Assembly: GCA_002409725.1 (NCBI GenBank) | Contig: DHOI01000021.1 | Location: forward strand, 1-11,557 | Direction: 5' to 3' | DNA from: Christensenella sp. UBA5394 | GTDB taxonomy: Bacteria > Bacillota > Clostridia > Christensenellales > CAG-138 | Length of the DNA: 11,557 nt | Shown here: piece after piece, positions 1-8,483 of the stretch | How the letters are laid out: each line of letters begins with the position of its first letter | How positions within the stretch are numbered: position 1 is the stretch's first letter | The notes under the pieces: generated by a model | Seen by the model: only the letters and a program-made list of their open reading frames with translations | Told to the model about the DNA's origin: nothing | The model's database searches: none | Program-made: the position numbers and the translations under genes

Positions 1-173
1 AAATCGAGGGAGATGCACCGGGCCTTGGCGCGGATTCCGGACGCCAGGGCTTCCAGCCGTTCCAGCCTGCGGGCGATGAGCCAAACCTCATCGAATTGTT
101 CCGCCTTGTCTAGGGCACGGACAAATTCCTGGCCGATGCCGCTGGATGCGCCTGTGATAACTGCGATCTTCAA
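1..173 (-). CDS. Short-chain dehydrogenase/reductase (SDR), N-terminal part, cut by left edge
   Basis: The first 57 residues of a classical SDR oxidoreductase are present; the rest lies beyond the left edge. The start is a TTG codon at 173-171, chosen because it gives the usual short N-terminus before the NAD(P)-binding fold (MKIAVITGASSGIGQEF) and because a GAGAGG-type Shine-Dalgarno lies about 9 nt upstream; no ATG fits. The dinucleotide-binding motif TGASSGIG is at residues 7-14, and a downstream IARR basic stretch after the second beta strand suggests NADP(H) preference (inference). Catalytic Tyr-x-x-x-Lys would be outside the window, so the substrate cannot be guessed. It starts 40 nt after the PHP phosphoesterase stop on the same strand and is probably the third gene of the MurR/RpiR operon. 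Confidence 0.88.
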   Translation of the reverse strand, partial: MKIAVITGASSGIGQEFVRALDKAEQFDEVWLIARRLERLEALASGIRAKARCISLD

Positions 174-213
174 TGGAGAGTACCTCTCTTTGCGTTGGTC
201 TATTAAAAGCGGC

Positions 214-924
214 CTATGCTTCTTTCCAATTGGCGACTTGGCCCAGCACGCCCGCCTCCTGTGCGGCATTAAGGCCCAGCTCAAAATCCCCAACGCGCTC
301 GGGTGAATGAGCGTCGCTGCCGATGACGAAGGAGGCTCCGGCCGCCGCGGCCTGGCGGATCTGCTCAACCGTCATGGTGACGCGGGCGCTGTTGAGTTCC
401 AGCAGCACGCCCAGCTCCTTGGCGCCCCTAGCCAGGGTGGGGATATCCGCCGCCACATATAGGCCGGGGTGGCTGAACATGGAGATATGATATTTCTCGG
501 CCGTGGCCAAAAGGGCCTCGGCCGTGCGCACGGGGTTTGCCCTTCCGCCCGCCATGGCTTCGAGCGAGCGGGCCAGACCCAGTCCGTCCCGGGGGCAAAC
601 GCCCTTGTGATAGGCCAGCAATGTCACATCAAAGGGGGGGAGGCGCGGATCTTTCGGCAGGTCGCAGCGGCCAAAGCCGGTGAGGTTGCACTCGATGCCC
701 ATCAGCACCTCGATCTGCCCGGCGTATTTGGCTGCCAGCCTATCCACCTCCAGCCGCAGGGCCAGGAGCTTTGAGCCGCGAACCCCGTAAAAGAGGTGGG
801 CGGGGCCGTGCTCGGAAATGGCTACAGCACAAAGGCCGCGTTGGATCGCGGCCTGTACGTTTTGCTCCGGGGTACCCATGCCGTGGCTGAACACGGTGTG
901 GGTATGATAATCCGCAAAAACCAT
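214..924 (-). CDS. PHP-domain metal-dependent phosphoesterase (YcdX-type)
   Basis: A 236-residue single-domain PHP protein, predicted to be a cytoplasmic phosphatase with a multinuclear metal site. Nine ligand-type residues can be picked out in the order known for the trinuclear zinc YcdX family: H7, H9 (DYHTHT), H14 (SHG), H39 (SEHG), E78 (GIECN), H106, H152 (SHP), D204 and H206 (GSDAH). The full set suggests an active enzyme; the substrate is unknown. I place the start at the ATG at 924, which puts the HTHT motif at residue 7 as usual; a TTG at 960 would add an unneeded 12-residue extension overlapping the regulator gene. No clear SD precedes the ATG, and it begins 1 nt beyond the stop of the MurR/RpiR gene, so translation is probably coupled. 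Co-transcription with a SIS-domain regulator suggests a phosphosugar-type metabolite (inference). Confidence 0.9.
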   Translation of the reverse strand: MVFADYHTHTVFSHGMGTPEQNVQAAIQRGLCAVAISEHGPAHLFYGVRGSKLLALRLEVDRLAAKYAGQIEVLMGIECNLTGFGRCDLPKDPRLPPFDVTLLAYHKGVCPRDGLGLARSLEAMAGGRANPVRTAEALLATAEKYHISMFSHPGLYVAADIPTLARGAKELGVLLELNSARVTMTVEQIRQAAAAGASFVIGSDAHSPERVGDFELGLNAAQEAGVLGQVANWKEA

Positions 925-925
925 G

Positions 926-1720
926 TTAGAAGCTATCGCGATCGGTGCGGCGGGCCACAACCATGATCAGCGCGCCCACGGCCGCCAGCATGGAAAGGTT
1001 GGATTCCTGCCCCACGACGGATTTCATATCGTCGATACGGCTGGTGCAGAAGAAGCAATCCGCAATGGAGGCAGCTGGGGAATTGACATAATTGCTGAAA
1101 AAGGCGCAGTAGGCGCCGCCGGCGCTGGCCTCCTTGAGCCCGTCGATCAAGAGCTTGGTGCGGCCGCTGCGGGAGATGCCGATGAACACATCTTTAGAGG
1201 AAAAACGCCGGGTATAAACCCCCATCACCAGCGGGTCGGAAATGGCCATGGCGTCGTATCCTAAGAAATTGAGCTGGGCGGCCACATCCTGCGCGGTAAG
1301 GGCGCTGGCCGCCGTGCCGTAGATGTAGATGCGGCCGGCCTTGGCAATGCGCTGAGCCAACTCGGCCAGCTTGTGCTTATCGATGGCTTTGAGGGTATCT
1401 TCCAAAGCGCGCATAGAGGCCAGAAAGGCCTTTTCGATTACGTCTTCATCGGAATCCGATTCGCGGATCGGGTCGGACTTGAGGGATTCGAGCGAGGAGG
1501 AACCGCTGGCAAGGGAGACGCGGAAATCCAAAAACCCGCTGTAGCCCAGCTTTTTGGCGAGGCGCGTAACCGAGGGCACGGATACGCCCGCCGCGTCGGC
1601 GATCTCGTTAATGACCATGAGCGAGGCGCGCTCCGGATCTTCTAAAATAAAATCCGCCACTTTTCGCTCGGCTGCGGGCAACGTGGAATATGCTGACCGG
1701 ATCTTCATCTTTGCAGGCAT
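926..1720 (-). CDS. MurR/RpiR family transcriptional regulator (HTH + SIS)
   Basis: A 264-residue regulator with the family's two domains. The N-terminal HTH_6 domain covers about residues 1-77, with the recognition region near 38-58 (INEIADAAGVSVPSVTRLAKKLG). The C-terminal SIS domain covers about 120-255 and includes GTAAS (135-139) and GISRSGRT (181-188), the loops that bind phosphosugars in this family. The start is the ATG at 1720 because AAGGAG lies 8 nt upstream; a GTG at 1729 overlaps that SD and is unlikely. It is the first gene of a leftward operon with the PHP phosphoesterase and SDR. It probably controls its own operon: two TGTAACTT direct repeats lie over the predicted promoter upstream. 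The effector is likely a sugar phosphate or amino-sugar phosphate, but the sequence does not say which. Confidence 0.93.
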   Translation of the reverse strand: MPAKMKIRSAYSTLPAAERKVADFILEDPERASLMVINEIADAAGVSVPSVTRLAKKLGYSGFLDFRVSLASGSSSLESLKSDPIRESDSDEDVIEKAFLASMRALEDTLKAIDKHKLAELAQRIAKAGRIYIYGTAASALTAQDVAAQLNFLGYDAMAISDPLVMGVYTRRFSSKDVFIGISRSGRTKLLIDGLKEASAGGAYCAFFSNYVNSPAASIADCFFCTSRIDDMKSVVGQESNLSMLAAVGALIMVVARRTDRDSF

Positions 1721-1750
1721 GGCAGGCACTCCTTTTTATTCTAAAATTCA

Positions 1751-1774
1751 TGTAACTTTTTCAAATTGTAACTT
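1751..1774. promoter_or_regulatory. Direct repeat TGTAACTT, candidate operator of the MurR/RpiR regulator
   Basis: The octamer TGTAACTT occurs at 1751-1758 and again at 1767-1774, a period of 16 bp. The distal copy overlaps the predicted -10 of the leftward promoter and the proximal copy covers the predicted start site. Repeated boxes at a self-regulated promoter fit binding by a dimeric or tetrameric RpiR-type repressor. Assignment to this regulator is inference from position. Confidence 0.4.
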
Positions 1775-1792
1775 AATAATACTATTGCACAA
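1765..1792 (-). promoter_or_regulatory. Predicted promoter of the MurR/RpiR-PHP-SDR operon
   Basis: On the minus strand TTGTGC (1792-1787) and TACAAT (1770-1765) are separated by 16 nt. The -10 differs from consensus at one base, while the -35 is weak. The interval is AT-rich, unlike the flanking coding DNA. The start site would fall near 1758, giving a short leader to the ATG at 1720. An alternative pair (TTGAAA at 1764-1759 with an AT-rich -10 near 1742) is also possible. Confidence 0.45.
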
Positions 1793-1846
1793 TCAGGAGA
1801 ATAAAGCAATACAAAATGAAGAATTTCACGAAAAAAACACAACTAT

Positions 1847-1872
1847 ATCCGCCTCTCCTACAGGCGGATTTT
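1847..1872. terminator. Perfect hairpin with short T run (weak terminator or regulatory hairpin)
   Basis: ATCCGCCT (1847-1854) and AGGCGGAT (1862-1869) form a perfect 8-bp stem with a 7-nt loop, followed on the plus strand by a run of four T. On the minus strand a run of seven T (1830-1836) follows about 10 nt beyond the stem. No gene upstream on either strand obviously needs a terminator here, so its role is unclear. Confidence 0.35.
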
Positions 1873-2005
1873 CCGGGGCCCCATGCAAAATGCAGGTAAA
1901 TTATTCATTTCGGACCGCGGCACGAAGCCGGCCTTGCGCGGGCGGCTGCCATTGGATGCCCGCGGGCCGGGGCGCGCAGGGCGGGAAGAGCGCATAAAGA
2001 GCGAA

Positions 2006-2033
2006 AAACGGCCGCAAAAGGCCCGGGCCGTTT
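2006..2033. repeat. Inverted repeat AAACGGCC/GGCCGTTT abutting the nifJ -35 box
   Basis: AAACGGCC (2006-2013) and GGCCGTTT (2026-2033) form an 8-bp stem around a 12-nt centre that itself contains the palindrome GGCCCGGGCC (2020-2029, overlapping the right arm). The right arm ends two bases before the TTGACA box. On the minus strand the stem is followed by TTTTT, so it would also work as a leftward terminator. It is either a terminator left from a gene now absent, or an operator upstream of nifJ. Confidence 0.4.
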
Positions 2034-2035
2034 CC

Positions 2036-2065
2036 TTGACACCCGGGGGGTGCGGATTATATAAT
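2036..2065 (+). promoter_or_regulatory. nifJ promoter, consensus -35 and -10
   Basis: TTGACA (2036-2041) and TATAAT (2060-2065) both match the housekeeping sigma consensus exactly, with an 18-nt spacer; a TATATA at 2058-2063 gives 16 nt. Transcription would start near 2072, about 105 nt upstream of the nifJ ATG. A perfect -35/-10 pair predicts high expression, as expected for the main pyruvate-oxidizing enzyme of an anaerobe. Confidence 0.8.
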
Positions 2066-2105
2066 AATTAAGGAACTTGCCCGGAACAGACCGGCCAGTA
2101 GGAGC

Positions 2106-2137
2106 CGCCCGGCTTCTGCCGGGCGCATTCGCGCGCC
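2106..2137 (+). promoter_or_regulatory. Overlapping hairpins in the nifJ 5' leader
   Basis: CGCCCGGC (2106-2113) pairs perfectly with GCCGGGCG (2118-2125) across a TTCT tetraloop. An alternative stem, GGCGC (2122-2126) with GCGCC (2133-2137), shares bases with it, so only one can form at a time. No T tract follows, so this is not an intrinsic terminator. It may stabilise the mRNA 5' end or act as a small switch; neither is proven. Confidence 0.4.
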
Positions 2138-2177
2138 ATTCTACATAATACAAAACATCAACAGGAGGTCACGTTAA

Positions 2178-5675
<3,498 letters not shown>

Positions 5676-5703
5676 TAAGAACAAGCAACAGCCCCTACGA
5701 TCC

Positions 5704-5739
5704 AGGGCCCGGCGCGAAGATGTGCCGGGCCCTTCTTTT
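5704..5739 (+). terminator. Intrinsic terminator of nifJ
   Basis: AGGGCCCGGC (5704-5713) and GCCGGGCCCT (5724-5733) form a perfect 10-bp stem with a 10-nt loop, followed by TCTTTT. It lies 28 nt after the nifJ stop. Confidence 0.9.
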
Positions 5740-5740
5740 G

Positions 5741-5749
5741 TGGTATACT
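5741..5749 (+). promoter_or_regulatory. Extended -10 promoter of the peptidase C26 gene
   Basis: TGGTATACT (5741-5749) matches the extended -10 form TGnTATAAT with one mismatch. It begins one base after the T run of the nifJ terminator, so the -35 region lies in the terminator stem and no good -35 box is seen; extended -10 promoters can work without one. The start site would be near 5756, about 25 nt upstream of the ATG. Confidence 0.55.
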
Positions 5750-5780
5750 GGAAAGAATCAATATACGGGAGGAAGAATCT

Positions 5781-6485
5781 ATGGCGGCGGTCATCGGCAT
5801 CGTGCCCACGGCCAGGCTTTTCGATACGGACGATCCTTATAAGGACCAATATATCTTCGTGAATCACTACGTTAAGCGCATATTGGAAAACGGCGGCGTG
5901 CCGCTGGGCGTGCTCAGCGCGGATGGCCGCGTAGCCGAGGAAGCGCTGGCCCTCTGCGGCGGCTTTTTGCTGTGCGGCGGGCATAAGATTTGGCCCTACC
6001 ATTTGCAGGTGGTGGAGCACGCGGTGAAAGCCGGCAAGCCGATCCTCGGCATATGCCTGGGCATGCAGGCCATCTGCGCCTGGTTCCGTGTGCAGGAGGA
6101 AAAGGCAGCCCGGGGTTTTGCAGGGGATACGCTCGATCTGTTCGAAGCCATGAAGCGGGAGGGCTATTTATTCAACCTGCCCGTAGAGCATCATTGGGAT
6201 GTGGCCATTACCCGCGATAACATCGCCAAGACCAAGCACCCGGTGGATATCCTGCCGGGCACCCGCCTGCACGGATTGCTGGGCGGGCGGGTCCATGGCG
6301 CGACGCTGCACCGCTATCGCGTAAACGGCCTGGCCGCCGCGCTGACCGCTGTGGCCTATACGGCGGACGGCACCATCGAAGGCGTCGAGGCCGGCCCGAA
6401 CATTCTGGGCGTGCAGTTCCACCCCGAGGTGGAGGTGGAGCTGGCGGCGCTCTTTGCGGACTTGATCGAAAAGAGCCGGGTATAA
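5781..6485 (+). CDS. Peptidase C26 / gamma-glutamyl-GABA hydrolase-like class I glutamine amidotransferase protein
   Basis: A 234-residue single-domain class I GATase fold. The nucleophile elbow GICLGMQ gives C92, and GVQFHPE gives H214 and E216 as the rest of the triad; the HRYRVNGL...DGTIEGVE region before it is typical of the C26 family (PuuD/YcjL-like). Such enzymes hydrolyse gamma-glutamyl bonds of small amines or peptides in the cytoplasm. The oxyanion-loop segment reads LLCGGHKIWPYH rather than the common TGG-x-D-x-P form, so substrate preference may differ from PuuD. The ATG at 5781 has GGAGG 8 nt upstream. It appears monocistronic, and no polyamine or glutathione gene adjoins it, so the substrate stays open. 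Confidence 0.88.
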   Translation: MAAVIGIVPTARLFDTDDPYKDQYIFVNHYVKRILENGGVPLGVLSADGRVAEEALALCGGFLLCGGHKIWPYHLQVVEHAVKAGKPILGICLGMQAICAWFRVQEEKAARGFAGDTLDLFEAMKREGYLFNLPVEHHWDVAITRDNIAKTKHPVDILPGTRLHGLLGGRVHGATLHRYRVNGLAAALTAVAYTADGTIEGVEAGPNILGVQFHPEVEVELAALFADLIEKSRV

Positions 6486-6494
6486 GATGACAAA

Positions 6495-6518
6495 AGGGCC
6501 TGCCAAGCGGCAGGCCCT
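6495..6518. terminator. Perfect 10-bp hairpin after the C26 gene
   Basis: AGGGCCTGCC (6495-6504) pairs with GGCAGGCCCT (6509-6518) across an AAGC loop, 9 nt after the C26 stop. Only a single T follows on the plus strand, while TTTT follows on the minus strand, so it is canonical as a leftward terminator and only a weak rightward one. Position suggests it still ends the C26 transcript or blocks antisense readthrough from alr. Confidence 0.6.
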
Positions 6519-6540
6519 CAGACTGTCAAAACACCCGGGA

Positions 6541-6712
6541 TTGTCAAGGGGCCGCAGCCCCTTGACTTTCGGTGCGGCTTCGGCGGCATGTACGCCGAAA
6601 CGGATGAAAGCTGCAGGCTTTCTTACTTTTCACGCTTTGCCGCCCGGAAACGCGCAGCGTTTTAGGCAAAGCGTGTATCCTCAAAAAAGTGGCGGCGCCA
6701 CTTTTTTGACAA
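6541..6712. repeat. 172-bp structured intergenic element with TTGTCAA/TTGACAA ends
   Basis: Five perfect stems follow each other: 6543-6552/6557-6566 (GTCAAGGGGC, 10 bp, CGCA loop), 6579-6585/6593-6599 (TTCGGCG, 7 bp), 6606-6611/6617-6622 (GAAAGC, 6 bp), 6631-6641/6665-6675 (CACGCTTTGCC, 11 bp) enclosing 6648-6653/6657-6662 (AAACGC, 6 bp), and 6681-6693/6697-6709 (13 bp). The block begins with TTGTCAA (6541-6547) and ends with the inverse TTGACAA (6706-6712). It contains no credible gene. Structure and ends resemble a dispersed palindromic (REP/MITE-like) repeat; no target duplication is evident in the flanks. Confidence 0.55.
6681..6709. terminator. Bidirectional terminator between the C26 gene and alr
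   Basis: TCAAAAAAGTGGC (6681-6693) and GCCACTTTTTTGA (6697-6709) are perfect inverted arms around GGC, giving a GC stem flanked by A6 and T6 on both strands. It lies 13 nt beyond the alr stop and so serves alr on the minus strand, and it can also stop rightward transcription. Confidence 0.85.
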
Positions 6713-6722
6713 GCAGAAGGTG

Positions 6723-7862
6723 TTATTCGTTGATATATAGCCGCGTAACGCGGCGGGTCACCAGGCAGGTGAGCTCGTAGTTGATGGTGCCCACGATCTG
6801 AGAAACCTCCTCGGCGCTCATGCCGGAGCCGCCCCAAAGGATCACTTCGTCGCCGGGGCGTATGATATCGTCGCCTGTTATATCCACCATATGCATATCC
6901 ATGCAGATGCGGCCGATCTGCTTGTACGCCTTGCCGCTGATGATATCGTAGCCCTGGTTGCTGAGGCGGCGGGGGTGGCCATCCGCATAGCCGGCTGCGA
7001 TCACGGCTGTACGGATGGGCTGCTCGCTGATATAGGTGCGGCCGTAGCTGACGGAGGAACCCGCGGGCAGCTCGCGCACCTGGGCCACGCGGGATTTAAG
7101 CATGAGCACGGGCCGCAGGGGGCCACCTGGCTGGGGTGCGCTATCCGGATAGAGGCCATAGAGCATGATGCCCTCGCGTACCATATCGAGGTGCGCGCCC
7201 GGGTGGGCCATGATGGCGGCGCTGTTGCTGGCGTGGCAGATTTCGGGCCGCAGGCCCTTGGCGGCGAGGGCGTTCAAAACGGTATTATAATTGTTAAGCT
7301 GCCAGTTGGTATAGGTATCCTCGCCGGGGGTATCGGCCGCGGCGAAGTGGGTAAAGAGGCCCTTCACGTGAATGCCCTGCAGCCGGTAGATGCGCTCAAT
7401 CTCCTTGGCCGCGGCTAGCGCAGCCTGCTCGCCCTGGGCGTAAATGCCCGTGCGGCCCATGCCGGTATCGAGTTTGATGTGCACATCGATCTCCACGCCG
7501 GCCCTTTGGGCCTCTGCGGCAAGGGCGGCCGCGGAAGCTTCGCCCTGCACGGCCTGGGTGATGGCATGCTTGGCCAACATTTCGGCATATTCCGGCGCTG
7601 TGTAGCCCAAGATCAGCAGGGGCTTGGCAATGCCCGCCTCCCGCAGCTCCACGGCCTCGGCTAGGCAGGCCACGGCAAAGGCGTCCGCTCCGATGGACTG
7701 GAGGTACAGGCCACAGCGCACGGCGCCATGGCCGTAAGCATCCGCCTTGATGACGCACATCACCTTTTTGCCGGATTGCGCTCTCGCATACTCGAAATTA
7801 TGCCGCAGCGCGCCAAGGTCGATCTCCGCCCAAGTGCGCGCAGTAGGATGAATCTGCTCCAT
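6723..7862 (-). CDS. alr: Alanine racemase
   Basis: A 379-residue PLP enzyme interconverting L- and D-alanine, supplying D-alanine for peptidoglycan. The N-terminal barrel begins with the typical TWAEIDLGALRHN, and the PLP lysine is K39 in VIKADAYGHG. The C-terminal beta domain shows VSYGRTY (with the catalytic tyrosine), the AGYADG-x-x-RRLS segment, GRICMD, and TINYELTC near the end. Length matches the family. The frame is open upstream for almost 100 codons, but the ATG at 7862 is chosen because AAGGAGG stands 6 nt upstream and family homology begins there. It is monocistronic, leftward, with a promoter at 7926-7954 and a terminator 13 nt past the stop. It could be a biosynthetic or catabolic Alr; with no dad-type neighbour the biosynthetic role is more likely. 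Confidence 0.97.
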   Translation of the reverse strand: MEQIHPTARTWAEIDLGALRHNFEYARAQSGKKVMCVIKADAYGHGAVRCGLYLQSIGADAFAVACLAEAVELREAGIAKPLLILGYTAPEYAEMLAKHAITQAVQGEASAAALAAEAQRAGVEIDVHIKLDTGMGRTGIYAQGEQAALAAAKEIERIYRLQGIHVKGLFTHFAAADTPGEDTYTNWQLNNYNTVLNALAAKGLRPEICHASNSAAIMAHPGAHLDMVREGIMLYGLYPDSAPQPGGPLRPVLMLKSRVAQVRELPAGSSVSYGRTYISEQPIRTAVIAAGYADGHPRRLSNQGYDIISGKAYKQIGRICMDMHMVDITGDDIIRPGDEVILWGGSGMSAEEVSQIVGTINYELTCLVTRRVTRLYINE

Positions 7863-7925
7863 CACGAGCCTCCTTGAAAGATAAAGGATATGACGCTTCA
7901 AAAAATCGGCGTCAATTGCGCTTTT

Positions 7926-7954
7926 ATTGTAGCCTTCTACGGCTCCTTTTGCAA
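7926..7954 (-). promoter_or_regulatory. Predicted alr promoter
   Basis: On the minus strand TTGCAA (7954-7949) and TACAAT (7931-7926) are separated by exactly 17 nt. The start site would be near 7919, giving a leader of about 57 nt that includes a 6-bp stem TGACGC/GCGTCA (7891-7896/7909-7914). Confidence 0.65.
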
Positions 7955-7985
7955 GGCCGCAAGCGCGGGCCGCCACAACTTCGGC

Positions 7986-8014
7986 TTGCCTCCGCCGCCT
8001 TTGGATGCTAGGAT
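7986..8014 (+). promoter_or_regulatory. Predicted promoter of the membrane protein-ybaK pair
   Basis: TTGCCT (7986-7991) and TAGGAT (8009-8014) are spaced by 17 nt, and TG at 8006-8007 makes it an extended -10. It is the only reasonable candidate between the divergent alr promoter and the ATG at 8064. Confidence 0.45.
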
Positions 8015-8063
8015 AAAGGAAGGAAATCATACCCACATTGCTTATTTTCAGGAGGATGTTTTT

Positions 8064-8483
8064 ATGGAATCGACAACCGCGCCCGCCGCAGTTGAAACCA
8101 AGCCCATTGCGGTAGATACCGCAGCCGAGCAGCTCAAGCTGCTCAAAAGGATTCACTTCATGGGCGTTGTGCGCACCATCGCCTGCCTGCTGGTATGCCT
8201 GATATTGGCCGGCAGCGCCCTCTATGTGCTGCCCGGGGTAAACCAGCTGGTAGGCAGGCTTAACGTGGTCGTCAGCAATTTGGAGCAGATCGATATCAAC
8301 CTGATGACCGAATCCGTGACCAACCTGGCCGTCACCGGCACCGAGGGCATTGAAACGGCGCTGGTGCAGGTGAGCACGGCGCTTGAAACCATCAACCGCC
8401 TGGATATCGAAGGCCTTAACAAGAGCATTGCCGACCTTGGCGCCGTGATTGAGCCCATGGCCAAGCTTTTCGGCAAACGGTAA
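8064..8483 (+). CDS. Single-pass membrane protein of unknown function with amphipathic extracytoplasmic repeats
   Basis: A 139-residue protein that I do not recognise as a named family. Residues 1-34 are hydrophilic and Ala/Glu-rich and end with basic residues (K25, K28, R29, H31). Residues 35-57 form one transmembrane helix. Residues 60-139 look all-helical, with a repeated unit: DINLMTESVTNL (77-88) and DIEGLNKSIADL (114-125) align without gaps, each preceded by an LE-x-I segment. The C-terminus ends in a short basic tail. By the positive-inside rule the N-terminus is probably cytoplasmic and the repeat part outside (inference). The ATG at 8064 has AGGAGG 8 nt upstream. Its stop overlaps the next start as TAATG, so it is translationally coupled to ybaK. 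A role in envelope organisation or as a small partner protein is possible but unsupported. Confidence 0.82.
   Translation: MESTTAPAAVETKPIAVDTAAEQLKLLKRIHFMGVVRTIACLLVCLILAGSALYVLPGVNQLVGRLNVVVSNLEQIDINLMTESVTNLAVTGTEGIETALVQVSTALETINRLDIEGLNKSIADLGAVIEPMAKLFGKR

Larger units (their letters stand above)
1741..2177. other. 437-bp intergenic regulatory interval between divergent regulator and nifJ
   Basis: No credible gene is seen here; small open frames on either strand lack ribosome-binding sites and family resemblance. The left 100 bp are AT-rich and hold the leftward promoter. From about 1870 to 2035 the DNA becomes very GC-rich and rich in inverted repeats: 1847-1854/1862-1869 (8 bp), 1937-1943/1958-1964 (CGCGGGC, 7 bp) and 2006-2013/2026-2033 (AAACGGCC, 8 bp). 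The right part holds the nifJ promoter and leader. The structured block could be an unannotated RNA, a relic of a lost gene with its terminator, or a complex operator region. Confidence 0.6.

Noticed and set aside
925..960. TTG start giving a 12-residue longer PHP protein
   Set aside because: The family begins just before the HTHT motif, and the extension lies inside the regulator gene with no SD.
1883..2071. 62-codon plus-strand frame upstream of nifJ
   Set aside because: No SD, it runs through the promoter, and the translation (Arg/Gly/Pro-rich) has no recognisable features.
6543..6709. CRISPR array
   Set aside because: The stems differ from each other in sequence and length, and there are no regular direct repeats or spacers.
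6541..6712. Insertion sequence or transposon with coding capacity
   Set aside because: There is no transposase gene and no target-site duplication is evident, so only a repeat-like element is claimed.
6487..6837. 97-codon frames on both strands across the hairpin block
   Set aside because: They span terminators and palindromes and have no SD or homology; the palindromes explain the symmetrical open frames.
7863..8156. A 98-codon N-terminal extension of alr
   Set aside because: It runs through the alr promoter and antisense to the start of the next gene; homology and a perfect SD both place the start at 7862.
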